DNA of 64,000 nt from CAWDVB01 sp963824105 (GTDB lineage Bacteria; Actinomycetota; Actinomycetes; Propionibacteriales; Nocardioidaceae), in assembly GCA_963824105.1 (NCBI GenBank), contig CAWGNN010000010.1, forward strand, positions 186,001 through 250,000, read 5' to 3'. Below are positions 52,236 through 61,303 of this stretch, in pieces; within the stretch, counting starts at the first letter, position 1, and every line of letters begins with the position of its first letter. Position numbers and translations under genes: made by a program. The notes below the pieces were generated by a model. That model ran no database searches and was not told where the DNA came from. It saw only the letters and a list, made by a program, of their open reading frames with translations.

Positions 52236-54518
52236 ATGGCCACGCGGGCGGAGTCGCTGGAGCGATTCGCAGATGAGTTGTCCGCCCTTCGTCGCGAGTG
52301 CGGCAATCCCTCCTACGCCCGCCTCTACCGATCGTCTGCCCTCCTGCCCCCGGCCACTATCAGCGACGTGCTGCGGGGGAGGAGCGTCCCCCGGATCGAG
52401 TTCGTGATGGCCTTCGTCCAGGCCTGTCTGGACCATGCTGACGCCTCCGATATCCCGGTCGACCCCGTTGCGCGGTCGCGCGATGCGTGGCGCGCTCGAT
52501 GGCGCTCGATGAGGGAGCAGATCGATCGCGCCGGCGGGGACGTGCCCGGGGGACGGGCGCGGCGGGCCCGAGAGGACGTCCCCTGGCAGCTCCCGCCGAC
52601 CCCACGATGGTTGACGGGGCGGGAGGCCGATCTCGCCTGGCTCGACCAGGAGGCGTTCGCGGCCGACTGTCAGCTCACCGTCCTGCACGGCCCGTCCGGC
52701 GTCGGGAAGACGGCTCTGGCCGTGCTCTGGGCCCACCATCGGCGCGACCGCTTCCCCGACGGTCAACTGTTCATTGACCTTCGCGGCTTCGGACCGGAGC
52801 CGCCGGTGCCTCCGGAGGACGCGCTGAGGTACTTCCTGACGTCACTCGGCCAGGACGTCGCGTCGCTGACGGGGACGCGCGAGGAGCTCCTCGGGATGTT
52901 CCGTACGGCGGTCGCCGACCGGCGGATGCTCATCGTCCTCGACAACGTCCGGACCTCCGAGCACGTGCGAGAGCTGCTCGCGGCAGGGGAGAACGCCCGC
53001 GTGCTGGTGACCTCGCAGGAGCGGCTGAAGGGCCTGGTCATCCGGGAGGGGGCGACCAACCACGAGGTTGCGACGCTGTCGGAGGAGGACGCGGTTGCTC
53101 TCATCAGCCGTCACCACCACGAGCTCGGGCCCGATCGGGCCCGGCGCGTGGCCCGCGCCTGCGGCTACCTCCCGCTGGCACTGCGGATCGTCGCCGAGAG
53201 GCTCGAGCAGGACCCCTCGTCCGAGACGATCGACAGGTTCCTCGCCGACGTCGAGGCCGATCCGGGCGTGCTGGTCCGCACCGACACCGGTGATCCCCGC
53301 TCCAACCTCGACCTCCTGTTCGCGTGGGCGCTCGACGCCCGCTCCGCGCCGGAGCGCAGGGCGCTCCTCCTTATCGCCGACTTCCCCGGGACGATGATCA
53401 CCACCTTCGAGGCGTCCGTCATCATCGGGGTCCGGCTCAAGGCAGCCCAGCGCATCCTTTCTGCGCTGGCCGGCCAGCACCTGGTCCAGCCACGCGGTCC
53501 GGGTCGCCAGCAGTTGCATCCGCTGTTGCGGGCCTGGGCCTCCTCGGTCGCAGCCGCGGAGATGCCCGAGGAGGAGCGGCGCAAGGCGCGGTTGCGGCTG
53601 CTCGGGTACTACCTGTGGACCGCAGACGCGGTGGACCGAGTGCTGCTCCCCCAGCGCAACCGCCCGGAGCTTGTCTCGGATCTGCCCAAGCCGATCACCA
53701 TCCCCCCGATCGCCTCACGCTCCGCCGCCATGGAGTGGGCCGACTTCCATCTGATCAACTTGGTCCTCAGCGCCGTCGGCCCGCATGCCGAGTCGTTCGC
53801 GCCGGTGCTGCCGCACGTGCTGTTGAGCTATCTGAACCTGCGCAAGCCATGGGGCCACTGGCTCCAGCTGACCGAGGCCGGTCTCGCCGCGCTCGGTCAG
53901 GGAGGAGACGACCGCGATCGTGGCAATCTGCTGATCTCGCACGGGATCGCACTGCGTGAGACCGGGCGAGTGGACGAGGCGGTTGCAGCCTTCCAGGAGG
54001 CGGCGCTCGCCTACGAGCGGGCCGGCGTCGCCACCGGCCGGGCGATGGCACTGAACAACGTGGGCGCCGCCCGCAACGGCCAGGGGCGGCCCGCCGAGGC
54101 CATGCCTGCGGTCACCCAAGCGCTGAAGGCGCTGGAAGGAACCGATGACGGGTTCCGTCGTGCGATCGTGCTGCACAATCTCGCCGAGACGCACCTCGAC
54201 CTAGGTGACCCTGCCGCGGCGACCCCGTTCGCCGCGGAGGCCGTGTCGATCGCCGAGGAGATCGACGACCACCAAGGCGCCGCGCTGTCCTTGGTGACCC
54301 TTGCCAGGGCGCACCACCTGATGGGCGAGACCGACGCGGCGCTCGCCGAGTACGCCCAGGCCCTGAAGGTCCAGGAGGAGCACGGGGACGTCTTCGGCCA
54401 GGTCGAGGCTCACAAGCGGTTGGCGAGCCTGATGGACGACCTCGGACGCTCGGACGAGGCCGAGGACCACCGGTCCCGCTCCGCGGCGCTCAGGCGGGAG
54501 TTCGGCGACACGGACTAG
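52236..54518 (+). CDS. STAND (NB-ARC) ATPase with N-terminal HTH and C-terminal TPRs
   Basis: A 760-residue AfsR-like regulator. Residues 1-80 contain an XRE-like helix-turn-helix (RRECGNPSYARLYRS, TISDVLRGRSVPRIEFVMAF). An NB-ARC ATPase follows: Walker A LHGPSGVGKTALAVLWA, Walker B RMLIVLDNV, and the GxP region CGYLPLALRIVAERL. The last 230 residues are TPR units (GRVDEAVAAFQEAALAYERA, GETDAALAEYAQALKVQEEH). No nuclease, protease or TIR effector is seen, so a transcription factor switched by ligand and ATP is more likely than a defence effector. ATG 52236 has AGTAGGGGG upstream. Its TAG overlaps the stop of the converging nitrilase. Confidence 0.87.
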   Translation: MATRAESLERFADELSALRRECGNPSYARLYRSSALLPPATISDVLRGRSVPRIEFVMAFVQACLDHADASDIPVDPVARSRDAWRARWRSMREQIDRAGGDVPGGRARRAREDVPWQLPPTPRWLTGREADLAWLDQEAFAADCQLTVLHGPSGVGKTALAVLWAHHRRDRFPDGQLFIDLRGFGPEPPVPPEDALRYFLTSLGQDVASLTGTREELLGMFRTAVADRRMLIVLDNVRTSEHVRELLAAGENARVLVTSQERLKGLVIREGATNHEVATLSEEDAVALISRHHHELGPDRARRVARACGYLPLALRIVAERLEQDPSSETIDRFLADVEADPGVLVRTDTGDPRSNLDLLFAWALDARSAPERRALLLIADFPGTMITTFEASVIIGVRLKAAQRILSALAGQHLVQPRGPGRQQLHPLLRAWASSVAAAEMPEEERRKARLRLLGYYLWTADAVDRVLLPQRNRPELVSDLPKPITIPPIASRSAAMEWADFHLINLVLSAVGPHAESFAPVLPHVLLSYLNLRKPWGHWLQLTEAGLAALGQGGDDRDRGNLLISHGIALRETGRVDEAVAAFQEAALAYERAGVATGRAMALNNVGAARNGQGRPAEAMPAVTQALKALEGTDDGFRRAIVLHNLAETHLDLGDPAAATPFAAEAVSIAEEIDDHQGAALSLVTLARAHHLMGETDAALAEYAQALKVQEEHGDVFGQVEAHKRLASLMDDLGRSDEAEDHRSRSAALRREFGDTD

Positions 54519-55477
54519 GTCCCGGGCTGGTCAGCCTGCGGTTCGGCCTGAAGCTCGCTCACCGCCGACTTGGGTGCGGTGTCGACGGTCAGCCGGAAGA
54601 CGTCGCTTCGTGAGTAGTGGCCGACCGGGTCGAACTGGCGCTTGGCTCGGACCACGCGATCGAGATCGAGGTCGGCATAGATAATGCCCTCGGTCTCCAT
54701 CAGCGGCCCGGCGACGATGGAGCCTCCGGGGGCGACGATCGTGGTGTTACCACGGGACATCCAGTCGTCCTCGCCCCCGTAGATATCGTCCCTGCCGGGG
54801 ATCGAGTCGGGCACGTCGGAGCCGCGCAGGCAGGGGGTTGCGCCGATGACCCAGCAGCGGCCCTCCTTGGCGATGTGTCTCAGGGTGGCGACCCACTCCT
54901 CGCTGTTGTCCCAGGTCGGGGCTACGTACACGTCGACGCCCAGACCGTAGAGGGCCGCTCGCGCCAGGGGCATGTAGTTCTCCCAGCAGAGCAGCCCGCC
55001 GAGCCGTCCGAACGGAGTGTCATAGACGCGGAGTCCCGAGCCGTCGCCGAAGCCCCAGACCAGCCGCTCTCCGCCGGTCGGCATCAGCTTGCGGTGCTTG
55101 CCGAGGAGGGAGCCGTCAGGTCCGAAGAAGAGCAGGGTGTTGTAGAGGGTCCCCCCGCGCGGCTCGATCTCGTCGACACCCATCACGACGTACGTCCCGG
55201 TCTCGCGAGCCGTCTCGCCGAGCTTTGTTGTGGTCGGCCCGGGAACGGTCACGGCCTCCGCGGCGAGCCGGCCGAACCAGTTGGCTTCCCCGTCGTCCCA
55301 GGGCTTGCGGCGCCACACCCAGTCCGGGTAGGTCGGGATGAAGGCCTCGGGGAAGACCACGAGGCCGGCTCCCTCGCCGGCGGCCTCCTTGATGAGCCCG
55401 CAAGCCTTCTCGGTGGTGGCCTCTCGGTCGAGGAAGACTGGGGTCCCCTGGACGGCTGCTGCGCGCACGGTGGTCAT
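54515..55477 (-). CDS. Nitrilase-family carbon-nitrogen hydrolase
   Basis: A 320-residue nitrilase with the full catalytic triad: Glu44 (VVFPEAFIPTYP), Lys130 (GKHRKLMPTGGERL) and Cys164 (GGLLCWENYMPLAR). The length and CWENY sequence match true nitrilases and cyanide-type hydrolases rather than amidases. It converts a nitrile to acid and ammonia. CCGGAGGTGCC precedes ATG 55477. A TetR regulator is divergent, with CTATAG sites between. Its stop shares the palindrome CTAG with the stop of the STAND gene. Confidence 0.92.
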   Translation of the reverse strand: MTTVRAAAVQGTPVFLDREATTEKACGLIKEAAGEGAGLVVFPEAFIPTYPDWVWRRKPWDDGEANWFGRLAAEAVTVPGPTTTKLGETARETGTYVVMGVDEIEPRGGTLYNTLLFFGPDGSLLGKHRKLMPTGGERLVWGFGDGSGLRVYDTPFGRLGGLLCWENYMPLARAALYGLGVDVYVAPTWDNSEEWVATLRHIAKEGRCWVIGATPCLRGSDVPDSIPGRDDIYGGEDDWMSRGNTTIVAPGGSIVAGPLMETEGIIYADLDLDRVVRAKRQFDPVGHYSRSDVFRLTVDTAPKSAVSELQAEPQADQPGT

Positions 55478-55569
55478 GGCACCTCCGGATGCTGGGCGGC
55501 CCCCGTCCCGACTCACCGTAGGGAAATTCGCAGCGGGGCGGTACCCCTCATGGCGTCTTTCAGCAATGT

Positions 55570-55588
55570 CTATAGCGCCGATATATAG
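55570..55588. promoter_or_regulatory. Operator candidate between nitrilase and TetR genes
   Basis: CTATAG (55570-55575) and TATATAG (55582-55588) lie just before the TetR start at 55596 and between it and the nitrilase start at 55477. The same hexamer forms an inverted repeat before the SnoaL-like gene (56285-56322), suggesting one regulon. Such A+T-rich hexamers are rare in this G+C-rich sequence. Confidence 0.5.
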
Positions 55589-55595
55589 TCGGGGA

Positions 55596-56219
55596 GTGAC
55601 TGACGCCCCTCGCCGCCGTACCCGACGTGGTCTGGAGACCCGCAAGAAGGTCGAGAACGCCGCGTTCCCGCTCTTCGTGGAGAGGGGCTTCCAAGGGACG
55701 TCGATGCAGGACATCGCCGACGCCGCCGGCGTGCATGTCCAGACCCTCTATCTCGCCTACGGCACCAAGGCGGCGCTGCTGCACGAGACCGCATCGCGCC
55801 GGGTGGCCGAGGGGGAGGACCAGTCGGTCCCCCCGCCGGAGCGCAAGTGGGTGCGTGAGATCGTCGCGACCGACGACCCGCTGGAGAAGCTCCGGCTGTA
55901 CGTTCGGCATGTCCGTCACATCGCCGAGTCGTGGGCGCCGATCCGTGACGTGATGCGCGAGGCGCGCGACGAGCCCGACGTGGCGGAACGGCTCGCGGCC
56001 ATGGAGTACGGCCGCTACGAGGGGCCGCTCAACCTATTGCCCCCGATCCACCGGGCCGGGCAGATGCGTCCGGGGCTCACCGTGGAAAAGGCGGCGGCGA
56101 TCACCTACGCCATCGCCAGCCCCGACACCTTCTTGCAGTTGCGGGACCGAGGAATGTCGGGGAGACAGGCCGAAAGTACCGTCACCGACATCCTGACCCG
56201 CGCGATCCTGGCCGACTGA
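55596..56219 (+). CDS. TetR-family regulator of the nitrilase region
   Basis: A 207-residue TetR protein: HTH at residues 12-58 (TRKKVENAAFPLFVERGFQG, MQDIADAAGVHVQTLYLAYG), then a helical ligand domain. GTG 55596 was taken because the upstream frame lacks family similarity and the HTH starts properly. Divergent from nitrilase; a SnoaL-like gene follows on the same strand with a matching operator. It likely represses both genes until a nitrile or product binds. Confidence 0.85.
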   Translation: MTDAPRRRTRRGLETRKKVENAAFPLFVERGFQGTSMQDIADAAGVHVQTLYLAYGTKAALLHETASRRVAEGEDQSVPPPERKWVREIVATDDPLEKLRLYVRHVRHIAESWAPIRDVMREARDEPDVAERLAAMEYGRYEGPLNLLPPIHRAGQMRPGLTVEKAAAITYAIASPDTFLQLRDRGMSGRQAESTVTDILTRAILAD

Positions 56220-56284
56220 CGTCACCGCGGCGAACGACCCGCGAGCACCGCCTCCACCCAGTCCCTTGACGGGAGAGCTCCATG

Positions 56285-56322
56285 TTTCTATAGTCATGCT
56301 ACATATAGTGGAACTATAGAAA
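56285..56322. promoter_or_regulatory. Inverted-repeat operator before the SnoaL-like gene
   Basis: TTTCTATAGT (56285-56294) and ACTATAGAAA (56313-56322) form a perfect 10-bp inverted repeat, with CATATAG between them (56302-56308). It ends 27 bases before the start at 56350, where a repressor would block transcription. Confidence 0.55.
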
Positions 56323-56349
56323 TCCACTCAGAGGTGAAGGAGTGCCGAG

Positions 56350-56793
56350 ATGACCGCAACAGTTTCCGAGACGGCCGAGGGCAAGGTCGCGGTGGTGCGC
56401 CGTCTGCTCGAGGAGGGATTCAGCGCGGGCAAACTCGCGGTCTGCGACGAGGTCATCGCCGAGGACTGCCTTGAGCACCAGCGCGGAAATCCCCCGGGAC
56501 GCGAGGGCCACAAGCAGGTCATCTCGACCCTGCGCTCGTGGTTCGAGGACTTCCACATCGAGATCGAGGACTACTCCGTGAACGGCGATCTGGTGTGGCT
56601 GCGGAACAAGGCGACCGGCACCAACACCGGCAGCATGATGGGCTTCCCCGCGACCGGGAAGCGTGTCGAGATCACCGTGTACGACACCGTGCGGGTCCGT
56701 GACGGCAAGATCGTCGAGCACTGGGGTGTCCCGGACCAGCTCGGCCTGATGGTCCAGCTCGGGCTCCTCCCCACCGGCCGCTCCGAGCACTGA
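56350..56793 (+). CDS. SnoaL-like NTF2-fold protein
   Basis: A 147-residue protein of the SnoaL/polyketide-cyclase-like family: VVRRLLEEGFSAGKLAVCDE, EDCLEHQRGNPPGREGHKQV, DFHIEIEDYSVNGDLVWLR and VRDGKIVEHWGVPDQ are typical. Members are isomerases, hydrolases or ligand-binding proteins; the reaction here is unknown. AAGGAG precedes ATG 56350. The CTATAG operator links it to the TetR/nitrilase pair. Confidence 0.82.
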   Translation: MTATVSETAEGKVAVVRRLLEEGFSAGKLAVCDEVIAEDCLEHQRGNPPGREGHKQVISTLRSWFEDFHIEIEDYSVNGDLVWLRNKATGTNTGSMMGFPATGKRVEITVYDTVRVRDGKIVEHWGVPDQLGLMVQLGLLPTGRSEH

Positions 56794-56873
56794 CCCAGCA
56801 GCGGGGGCTCGCGGTCAGCTGCTCGACGGAGGCACCGGTCCACGCGAAGGGCCGAGGCCGTGGGGCTCAGGTG

Positions 56874-59078
56874 TCAGACCTTGGCGGCCTTGAGCTCGTC
56901 TGCGGGGGCGGCCGCGAGCTGTGCGGTGAGCCTCTGGCCCTCCACGTCGAGGTCGGGGAGGATTCGGTCCAGCCACTTCGGCAGCCACCACGCCCTCTCC
57001 CCGAGCAACGACATCACGGCCGGAACAATCGTCATCCGGACCACGAACGCGTCGATGAAGACTCCGAACGCCAGGGCGAACCCGATCGACTTGATCACCG
57101 AGTCGTGCGAGGTGACGAAGCCGGCGAAGACCGACACCATGATCACCGCCGCCGCGGTGACGACACGGGCACCGTGCCGGAAGCCAAGGACGATCGACTC
57201 CTGTGCCGTGGCGCCGTGGCCGTGCTCCTCATGCATCCGCGTGACGAGGAAGACCTCGTAGTCCATCGCCAGGCCGAACAGGATGCCGATCAGCAGGACC
57301 GGCAGGAAGCTCATGATCGGCCCGGTCGCGTCCACACCCAGCAGGCTGGCCGGCCACCACCCCTCTTGGAACACCGCGACGACCGAGCCGAAGGCGACAG
57401 CAACGCTGAGCAGGAACCCCAACGCCGCCTTCAGCGGCACCAGGATGCTGCGGAAGACCAGCATCAGCAGCACGAACGCGAGCCCGACGACGATGGCGAG
57501 GTAGGGGAGCAAGGCGTTCGACAGCGTCTGGGACACGTCGATGGCCACCGCTGTCGCGCCGGTCACGTAGACCGACGCTCCGGTGCTGGCCTTCCACGCC
57601 GCTGACTCGGCGCGGATCGTGTGCACGAGGGTCTCGGTCGCCGTGTCGGAAGGTCCGGTGGTCGGGATGACCTGGAAGATCGCGGTGCTGCCGGGTGGGA
57701 TCAGCTGGGCGGGGGAGGCGAAGGCAATCCCAGAGGTCCCGGCCAGGTCCTGGCCGATCCGATTGGCGGCCTGCTGAGGCTGCGAGACCCCGGTGAGGTC
57801 CGCGACCACGATCAGCGGCCCGTTCACCCCGGGGCCGAAGGTGTCGGCGATGGCCATGTAGGCCTTGTACTGGGTGGAGTCCGGTGCGGAGTTCTCCCCC
57901 GACGGCATGCCGAGATGGAGGCTGACGCTCGGGATCGCAATGACTCCCAGTCCAGCGATCGCCACCACGAGGGCAGCCACCCGGTGCCGCAGGATCCCGC
58001 GTGCCCACCGCTCACCGAACGGGATGGCGGCAACTGCGTCGTCGGCTTCGCTGTCCTTGGCCGCCAGTCCCTTGCGCCCGAGCACCTTGACTCCGGTGAA
58101 GCCAAGGATGGCCGGCAGCAGCGACAGGGCGATGAGGACTGCCATGGCGACGGTGCCGGCGGCGGCCAGACCCATCTGGGTGAGGAACGGGATGCCGACC
58201 ACCGACAGGGCGGACAAGGCGATGATGACAGTCAGGCCCGCAAAGACGACTGCCGATCCCGCCGTGCCGACCGCTCGTCCGGCTGCCTCCTCGGTCGTTT
58301 GCCCGTGCAGCAGCTCGTGGCGGTAGCGGGACACGATGAGCAGTGCGTAGTCGATGCCGACGGCCAGACCGAGCATCACCGCCAGGGTTGACGTGGTCGC
58401 GCTGAGCTGGAAGAAGCCGGTGGCGATCGTGATGCCGAGGAATCCGAGGCCGACGCCGATCGCTGCGGTCAACAGCGGGAGCCCCGCGGCGAGGATCGAG
58501 CCGAACGTGATGAGCAGTGCTGCCGCCGCGACGAGGATGCCGAGCGCTTCGGCCGGGTTCTGCTGTTCACGCGGTTGGACCGCGTTGCCGGTGAACTCCA
58601 CCGAGAGGCTGGAGGACGCCACGCTCCGGCCCGCGGTCATCAGTGCGCTCTGGTCGGCCGGAGTGATCTCGCTGGCCGGGATCGCGTAGGTCACCGTGGC
58701 CAGCGCAGTGCTGCCGTCCTGAGAGATCCGCTGGGTCTGGAAGGGATCGGAGACGCTTCCGACGTTCGGGAGGGTGCCCAGATCCTTGACCGCCGTCTCG
58801 ATCGCCTGCCGGGTCGACGGCGAGGTGACCGTGCTGCCGTCCCCGGCGATGAACACGACCTCGGCGGTCGCTCGGTCGGCGTTGGCGCCGGTGCGCTGGC
58901 TCAGCAGGTCCAGGGCCTGCTGAGACTCGGTGCCGGGAATCGAGAAGGTGTTCGAGGTGGGGCCGGACAGTGTCGCCGCTCCGATCGCCACCGCGACCAC
59001 CGCCGCCGCCCAGAACGTCACGACGTACCCACGGCGCCGGAACGCGAACTTGCCGAGGCGGTACAGCGCAGAAGCCAT
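56874..59078 (-). CDS. MMPL-family membrane exporter
   Basis: A 734-residue RND/MMPL protein. One span follows the N-terminus (GYVVTFWAAAVVAVAIGAAT), then an external domain, five spans with GLAVGIDYALLIVSRYRHEL, a second external domain and five or six more spans with LFGLAMDYEVFLVTRMHEEH. Those GIDY/AMDYE motifs are MMPL hallmarks for proton coupling. It probably exports lipids or drugs. CGGAGGACCTTG precedes ATG 59078. Divergent from a TetR regulator with a double palindrome between the starts. Confidence 0.92.
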   Translation of the reverse strand: MASALYRLGKFAFRRRGYVVTFWAAAVVAVAIGAATLSGPTSNTFSIPGTESQQALDLLSQRTGANADRATAEVVFIAGDGSTVTSPSTRQAIETAVKDLGTLPNVGSVSDPFQTQRISQDGSTALATVTYAIPASEITPADQSALMTAGRSVASSSLSVEFTGNAVQPREQQNPAEALGILVAAAALLITFGSILAAGLPLLTAAIGVGLGFLGITIATGFFQLSATTSTLAVMLGLAVGIDYALLIVSRYRHELLHGQTTEEAAGRAVGTAGSAVVFAGLTVIIALSALSVVGIPFLTQMGLAAAGTVAMAVLIALSLLPAILGFTGVKVLGRKGLAAKDSEADDAVAAIPFGERWARGILRHRVAALVVAIAGLGVIAIPSVSLHLGMPSGENSAPDSTQYKAYMAIADTFGPGVNGPLIVVADLTGVSQPQQAANRIGQDLAGTSGIAFASPAQLIPPGSTAIFQVIPTTGPSDTATETLVHTIRAESAAWKASTGASVYVTGATAVAIDVSQTLSNALLPYLAIVVGLAFVLLMLVFRSILVPLKAALGFLLSVAVAFGSVVAVFQEGWWPASLLGVDATGPIMSFLPVLLIGILFGLAMDYEVFLVTRMHEEHGHGATAQESIVLGFRHGARVVTAAAVIMVSVFAGFVTSHDSVIKSIGFALAFGVFIDAFVVRMTIVPAVMSLLGERAWWLPKWLDRILPDLDVEGQRLTAQLAAAPADELKAAKV

Positions 59079-59132
59079 CAAGGTCCTCCGGGTGCGAGAG
59101 GGGTGATCGACGCCGAATGTACGTCTCACTCA

Positions 59133-59177
59133 AAGTTAGCCGATCGGCTAGACCCGAGCAAGCCGATCGGCTAACTT
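59133..59177. promoter_or_regulatory. Double palindromic operator between MMPL and TetR genes
   Basis: The 17-mers 59133-59149 and 59161-59177 are exact reverse complements, and each contains the palindrome AGCCGATCGGCT (59138-59149, 59161-59172), 23 bp centre to centre. This suits two TetR dimers binding side by side and controlling both divergent genes. Confidence 0.75.
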
Positions 59178-59202
59178 GGACCCACGAGCACTGGGAGGAC
59201 TG

Positions 59203-59769
59203 ATGGCGAGACCCGCCGGCCCGCGGGGCCAGGGGCGATCGCGCGTTCTCCGCGCCGCAATGGAGATGTTCGCTGCGCACGGCGTGAGCGGATCCTCGCT
59301 GCAGATGATCGCCGACCACCTCGGAGTGACGAAGGCCGCGGTCTACTACCAGTTCCAGGCCAAGGAGGACATCGTCCTGGCAGTGATCGAGCCGGCCCTG
59401 GACGAGCTGCGCAAGGTGGTGGTGGAGGCCGAGGCCGCGGAAGGCCCGGCCGCGTCCCTCGACACTGCCGTCCGGGGTCTGGTCGCCATGATGATCGGCC
59501 AGCGCGAGGTCGTCGCCACCTTGTTCCGCGACCCGGAGGTCCAGACCCTCCTCGAGGGCCAACCCGAGTTCCTCGAGCTCACCGAACGGCTCGTGGTGAT
59601 CCTGGGAGGTCCGGGTGCGGGCGTACGGCGCCGGGTCGCCTCGTCGATGTTCGGCGCCAGCCTCGCCTCGGTCGGGGTGGACCCGCTGATCGCCGACCTC
59701 GACCCCGAGAAACTGCGCGAGGAACTCCTCTTCCTCAGCCGGGCCCTCTTCGCCGCCAGCGCCGACTGA
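59203..59769 (+). CDS. TetR-family regulator of the MMPL exporter
   Basis: A 188-residue TetR protein: GRSRVLRAAMEMFAAHGVSG, LQMIADHLGVTKAAVYYQFQ (HTH), then a helical effector domain. GGGAGGAC lies before ATG 59203. It is divergent from the exporter with two adjacent palindromes between, so it is very probably its repressor. Ligand unknown, likely a substrate of the pump. Confidence 0.88.
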   Translation: MARPAGPRGQGRSRVLRAAMEMFAAHGVSGSSLQMIADHLGVTKAAVYYQFQAKEDIVLAVIEPALDELRKVVVEAEAAEGPAASLDTAVRGLVAMMIGQREVVATLFRDPEVQTLLEGQPEFLELTERLVVILGGPGAGVRRRVASSMFGASLASVGVDPLIADLDPEKLREELLFLSRALFAASAD

Positions 59770-59812
59770 CCGAGTCCCATCGCACGGACGGTCCCGGGCC
59801 AGACTCTGGCTG

Positions 59813-60064
59813 CTATGCGACGGTCGGACGACACGCTGCCAGTAGGTCGCGGACCTCCGCGACGGTGGGCACCCGTCCTGACAGGACAAGCTTCTCGTCC
59901 ACGACCAGTGCCGGCGTCGCCATGACGCCGTAGCCGACGATGGTGGGGAAGTCGGTGACCTTCTCGATCTCGGCCTCGAGGTGGAGGTCGTCGACCGCCT
60001 GCCGGGCGGCCTTCTCCAGGTTGAGGCAGTTCTTGCATCCGCTGCCGAGCACCTTGATCAGCAT
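59813..60064 (-). CDS. Thioredoxin-fold protein linked to the permease
   Basis: An 83-residue thioredoxin-like protein: KVLGSGCKNCLNLEKAARQA carries the CxxC, and GYGVMATPALVVDEKLVLSG the cis-proline region. This matches the small redox-active disulfide proteins found beside ArsP-type permeases. It may reduce or bind a thiol-reactive metalloid before export. CCAAGGAGG precedes ATG 60064, 25 bases after the permease gene's stop. Confidence 0.88.
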   Translation of the reverse strand: MLIKVLGSGCKNCLNLEKAARQAVDDLHLEAEIEKVTDFPTIVGYGVMATPALVVDEKLVLSGRVPTVAEVRDLLAACRPTVA

Positions 60065-60089
60065 GGGTGGGCCTCCTTGGTCGTTGAGC

Positions 60090-61139
60090 TCAGATGAGTA
60101 GTGCGTTGAAGAGATAGCCGACACCGACGATGCCGGCACCGACGACACTGACGTAGGTGGCGAGCAGGGGGACCTTCAGGACCCGGCGCAGGAGGATCAG
60201 CTCCGGCAGGGACAGGGCCACGACCGACATCATGAAGGCGAGCAGGGTGCCCATCGGCAGTCCCTTGTCGTAGAGCGCCTGCACCAGCGGCAGGATCCCG
60301 GCGGCGTTGGAGTAGAGGGGCACGCCGATGCCGACGGCGACCAGCACGCCGAGGGCGTTGCCGGATCCGGCGTAGCGCGTGAAGAAGTCCTCGGGGGCCC
60401 AGCTGTGGATGGCGGCACCGAGGCCGATGCCGACGACCAGGTAGGGCCAGATGCGTCGAAGGATGGTGCGGACCTCTTCGACGGCGATCTGGACACGCTG
60501 GCCGAGGGTGAGCCCCACGGTGGTGTCGATGACTTGGCCGCCGAGCCGGGTCTCGAAAACGAACGGCTCGACCCATCGCTCAAGCCGCATGCGGCCGAGG
60601 ACCCAGCCCGCGACGATCGCGATGGTCATCCCGGCCACGACGTAGGCGGCCGTGATCTTCACGCCGAAGAGGGTGAGCAGCAGGCCGATCGCGATCTCGT
60701 TGACCAGCGGACTGGCGATCAGGAAGGAGAGCGTCACGCCGAGCGGGACGCCCGCGGCGACGAAGCCGATGAAGGCGGGGACCGCGCTGCAGGAGCAGAA
60801 CGGCGTGATCACCCCTAGGCCCGCGGCGAAGACATTGCCAACCCCTTCGCGCCGGCCCCCGAGGAGGGCCCGGGTCCGCTCAAGGCTCATGAACGAGCGC
60901 AGCAAGGTGACGACGAAGATGATCCCGGTCAGCAGCAGCGCGATCTTGACGGTGTCGTAGAAGAAGAAGTGCAGGGACTCGGCGAGGCGCTCGGTGCGGT
61001 CCAGACGGAGGAGGTGGTAGAAGACGAGGTCCCACAGCGGGCCGTTGAGCCAGTACGCGACCGCCCACGCCCCAGTTGCCGCAACAGCCGTGAGTCCCCA
61101 CCCTCGGCGGGTCGCCGGAAGGTGTTCCAGGAGAGCCAT
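60090..61139 (-). CDS. ArsP-like (UPF0718) permease
   Basis: A 349-residue permease with about eight to ten spans and the signature TPFCSCSAVPAFIGFVAAGVP, whose cysteines are thought to bind trivalent arsenicals; PLYSNAAGILPLVQALYDKG is the second family motif. ArsP exports methylarsenite or related compounds. GGAGGTACGG precedes ATG 61139. No ArsR gene or ArsM is nearby, so the substrate is inferred. Confidence 0.87.
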   Translation of the reverse strand: MALLEHLPATRRGWGLTAVAATGAWAVAYWLNGPLWDLVFYHLLRLDRTERLAESLHFFFYDTVKIALLLTGIIFVVTLLRSFMSLERTRALLGGRREGVGNVFAAGLGVITPFCSCSAVPAFIGFVAAGVPLGVTLSFLIASPLVNEIAIGLLLTLFGVKITAAYVVAGMTIAIVAGWVLGRMRLERWVEPFVFETRLGGQVIDTTVGLTLGQRVQIAVEEVRTILRRIWPYLVVGIGLGAAIHSWAPEDFFTRYAGSGNALGVLVAVGIGVPLYSNAAGILPLVQALYDKGLPMGTLLAFMMSVVALSLPELILLRRVLKVPLLATYVSVVGAGIVGVGYLFNALLI

Positions 61140-61303
61140 TGCCGTACCTCCGACGGTCCGGCCGAGCGGCACGCGATAGCGGCCTCGCCGGGCCTGATTC
61201 GACGGTAGGTCTGGAAGCGCTCTGGGCGTCAGGGACCAAGGGCACGCCGACACGGCCGGACGTCGCCGACGCCCACCCTCGGGCGGGCCGGCTCGACCAC
61301 TGG

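Noticed and set aside
52236..54518. STAND protein as an antiphage defence effector
   Set aside because: No TIR, nuclease, protease or pore-forming domain is visible; the HTH plus TPR layout is that of regulators.
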